Assembly: GCA_000499405.2 (NCBI GenBank)
Contig: HG738139.1
Coordinates: 3,686,713 to 3,750,712, forward strand
DNA: 64,000 bases
Direction: 5' to 3'
Source of the DNA: Onchocerca volvulus
Lineage: Eukaryota > Nematoda > Chromadorea > Rhabditida > Onchocercidae
Shown here: positions 63,946 to 64,000 of the stretch, piece by piece
How positions within the stretch are numbered: position 1 is the first letter of the stretch
Layout of the letters: each line of letters opens with the position of its first letter
Made by a program: the position numbers and the translations under genes
The notes under the pieces: model-generated
Told to the model about the DNA's origin: nothing
Database searches by the model: none
What the model saw: the letters and a program-made list of their open reading frames with translations, nothing else

Positions 63946-64000
63946 ATTGTTAATCGAATCATTTTAAATTAATATTTGAAAAGATTTCCATCGATTGTTT

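Overview
The window looks like nuclear DNA of a parasitic nematode, most plausibly a filarial or other clade III (spirurid) worm. The evidence is a very AT-rich background with long poly(A)/poly(T) runs and ATT/ATG microsatellites, small exons with GT..AG introns, strong TTTTCAG-type acceptors right next to start codons (as expected for spliced-leader trans-splicing), and proteins that match conserved metazoan families and nematode-type globins. No bacterial, viral or CRISPR feature was seen. Gene models were built by hand from six-frame reading, splice signals and reading-phase bookkeeping; symbols are family-level.

Layout: (1) 61-699 (-): 5' part of a Ras suppressor RSU-1 gene, running off the left edge. 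(2) 2857-6480 (+): a ZMAT2/Snu23 splicing factor followed by the thioredoxin-like OST3/OST6 (MagT1/TUSC3) oligosaccharyltransferase subunit, a possible trans-spliced pair. (3) 7819-12305 (-): a BOLA2-like gene followed by an ACBD6-like acyl-CoA-binding/ankyrin gene, a second possible pair. (4) 12.6-14.0 kb: a decayed Helitron with a recognisable 5' terminus, coding remnants and a 32-bp perfect palindrome. (5) 17619-19012 (-): eIF4H-like RRM protein (C. elegans DRR-2 type). (6) 20874-24649 (-): a globin with a predicted N-myristoylated amino end, whose third intron carries a tRNA-Trp gene on the opposite strand. (7) About 24.7-40.4 kb: a 15.7-kb stretch with no gene found, containing several degenerate tandem repeats and Helitron fragments. 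(8) 40374-44369 (-): a four-pass membrane protein I cannot name, with every intron in phase 0. (9) 44.4-53.9 kb: a second gene-poor stretch with a near-complete short non-autonomous Helitron. (10) 53894-63945 (-): a 16-exon receptor tyrosine kinase of about 792 residues.

The genes do not form one pathway. Most are housekeeping: pre-mRNA splicing, N-glycosylation, acyl-CoA binding, iron-sulphur/glutaredoxin partnering, translation initiation, integrin adhesion. The globin, the four-pass protein and the receptor kinase are the more lineage-flavoured ones. The best leads are the Helitron family with head-to-head 5' ends, exon-derived tandem repeats inside the globin intron, the receptor kinase with an N-terminal two-CX3C hairpin, and a GC-richer unexplained island inside one of its introns.
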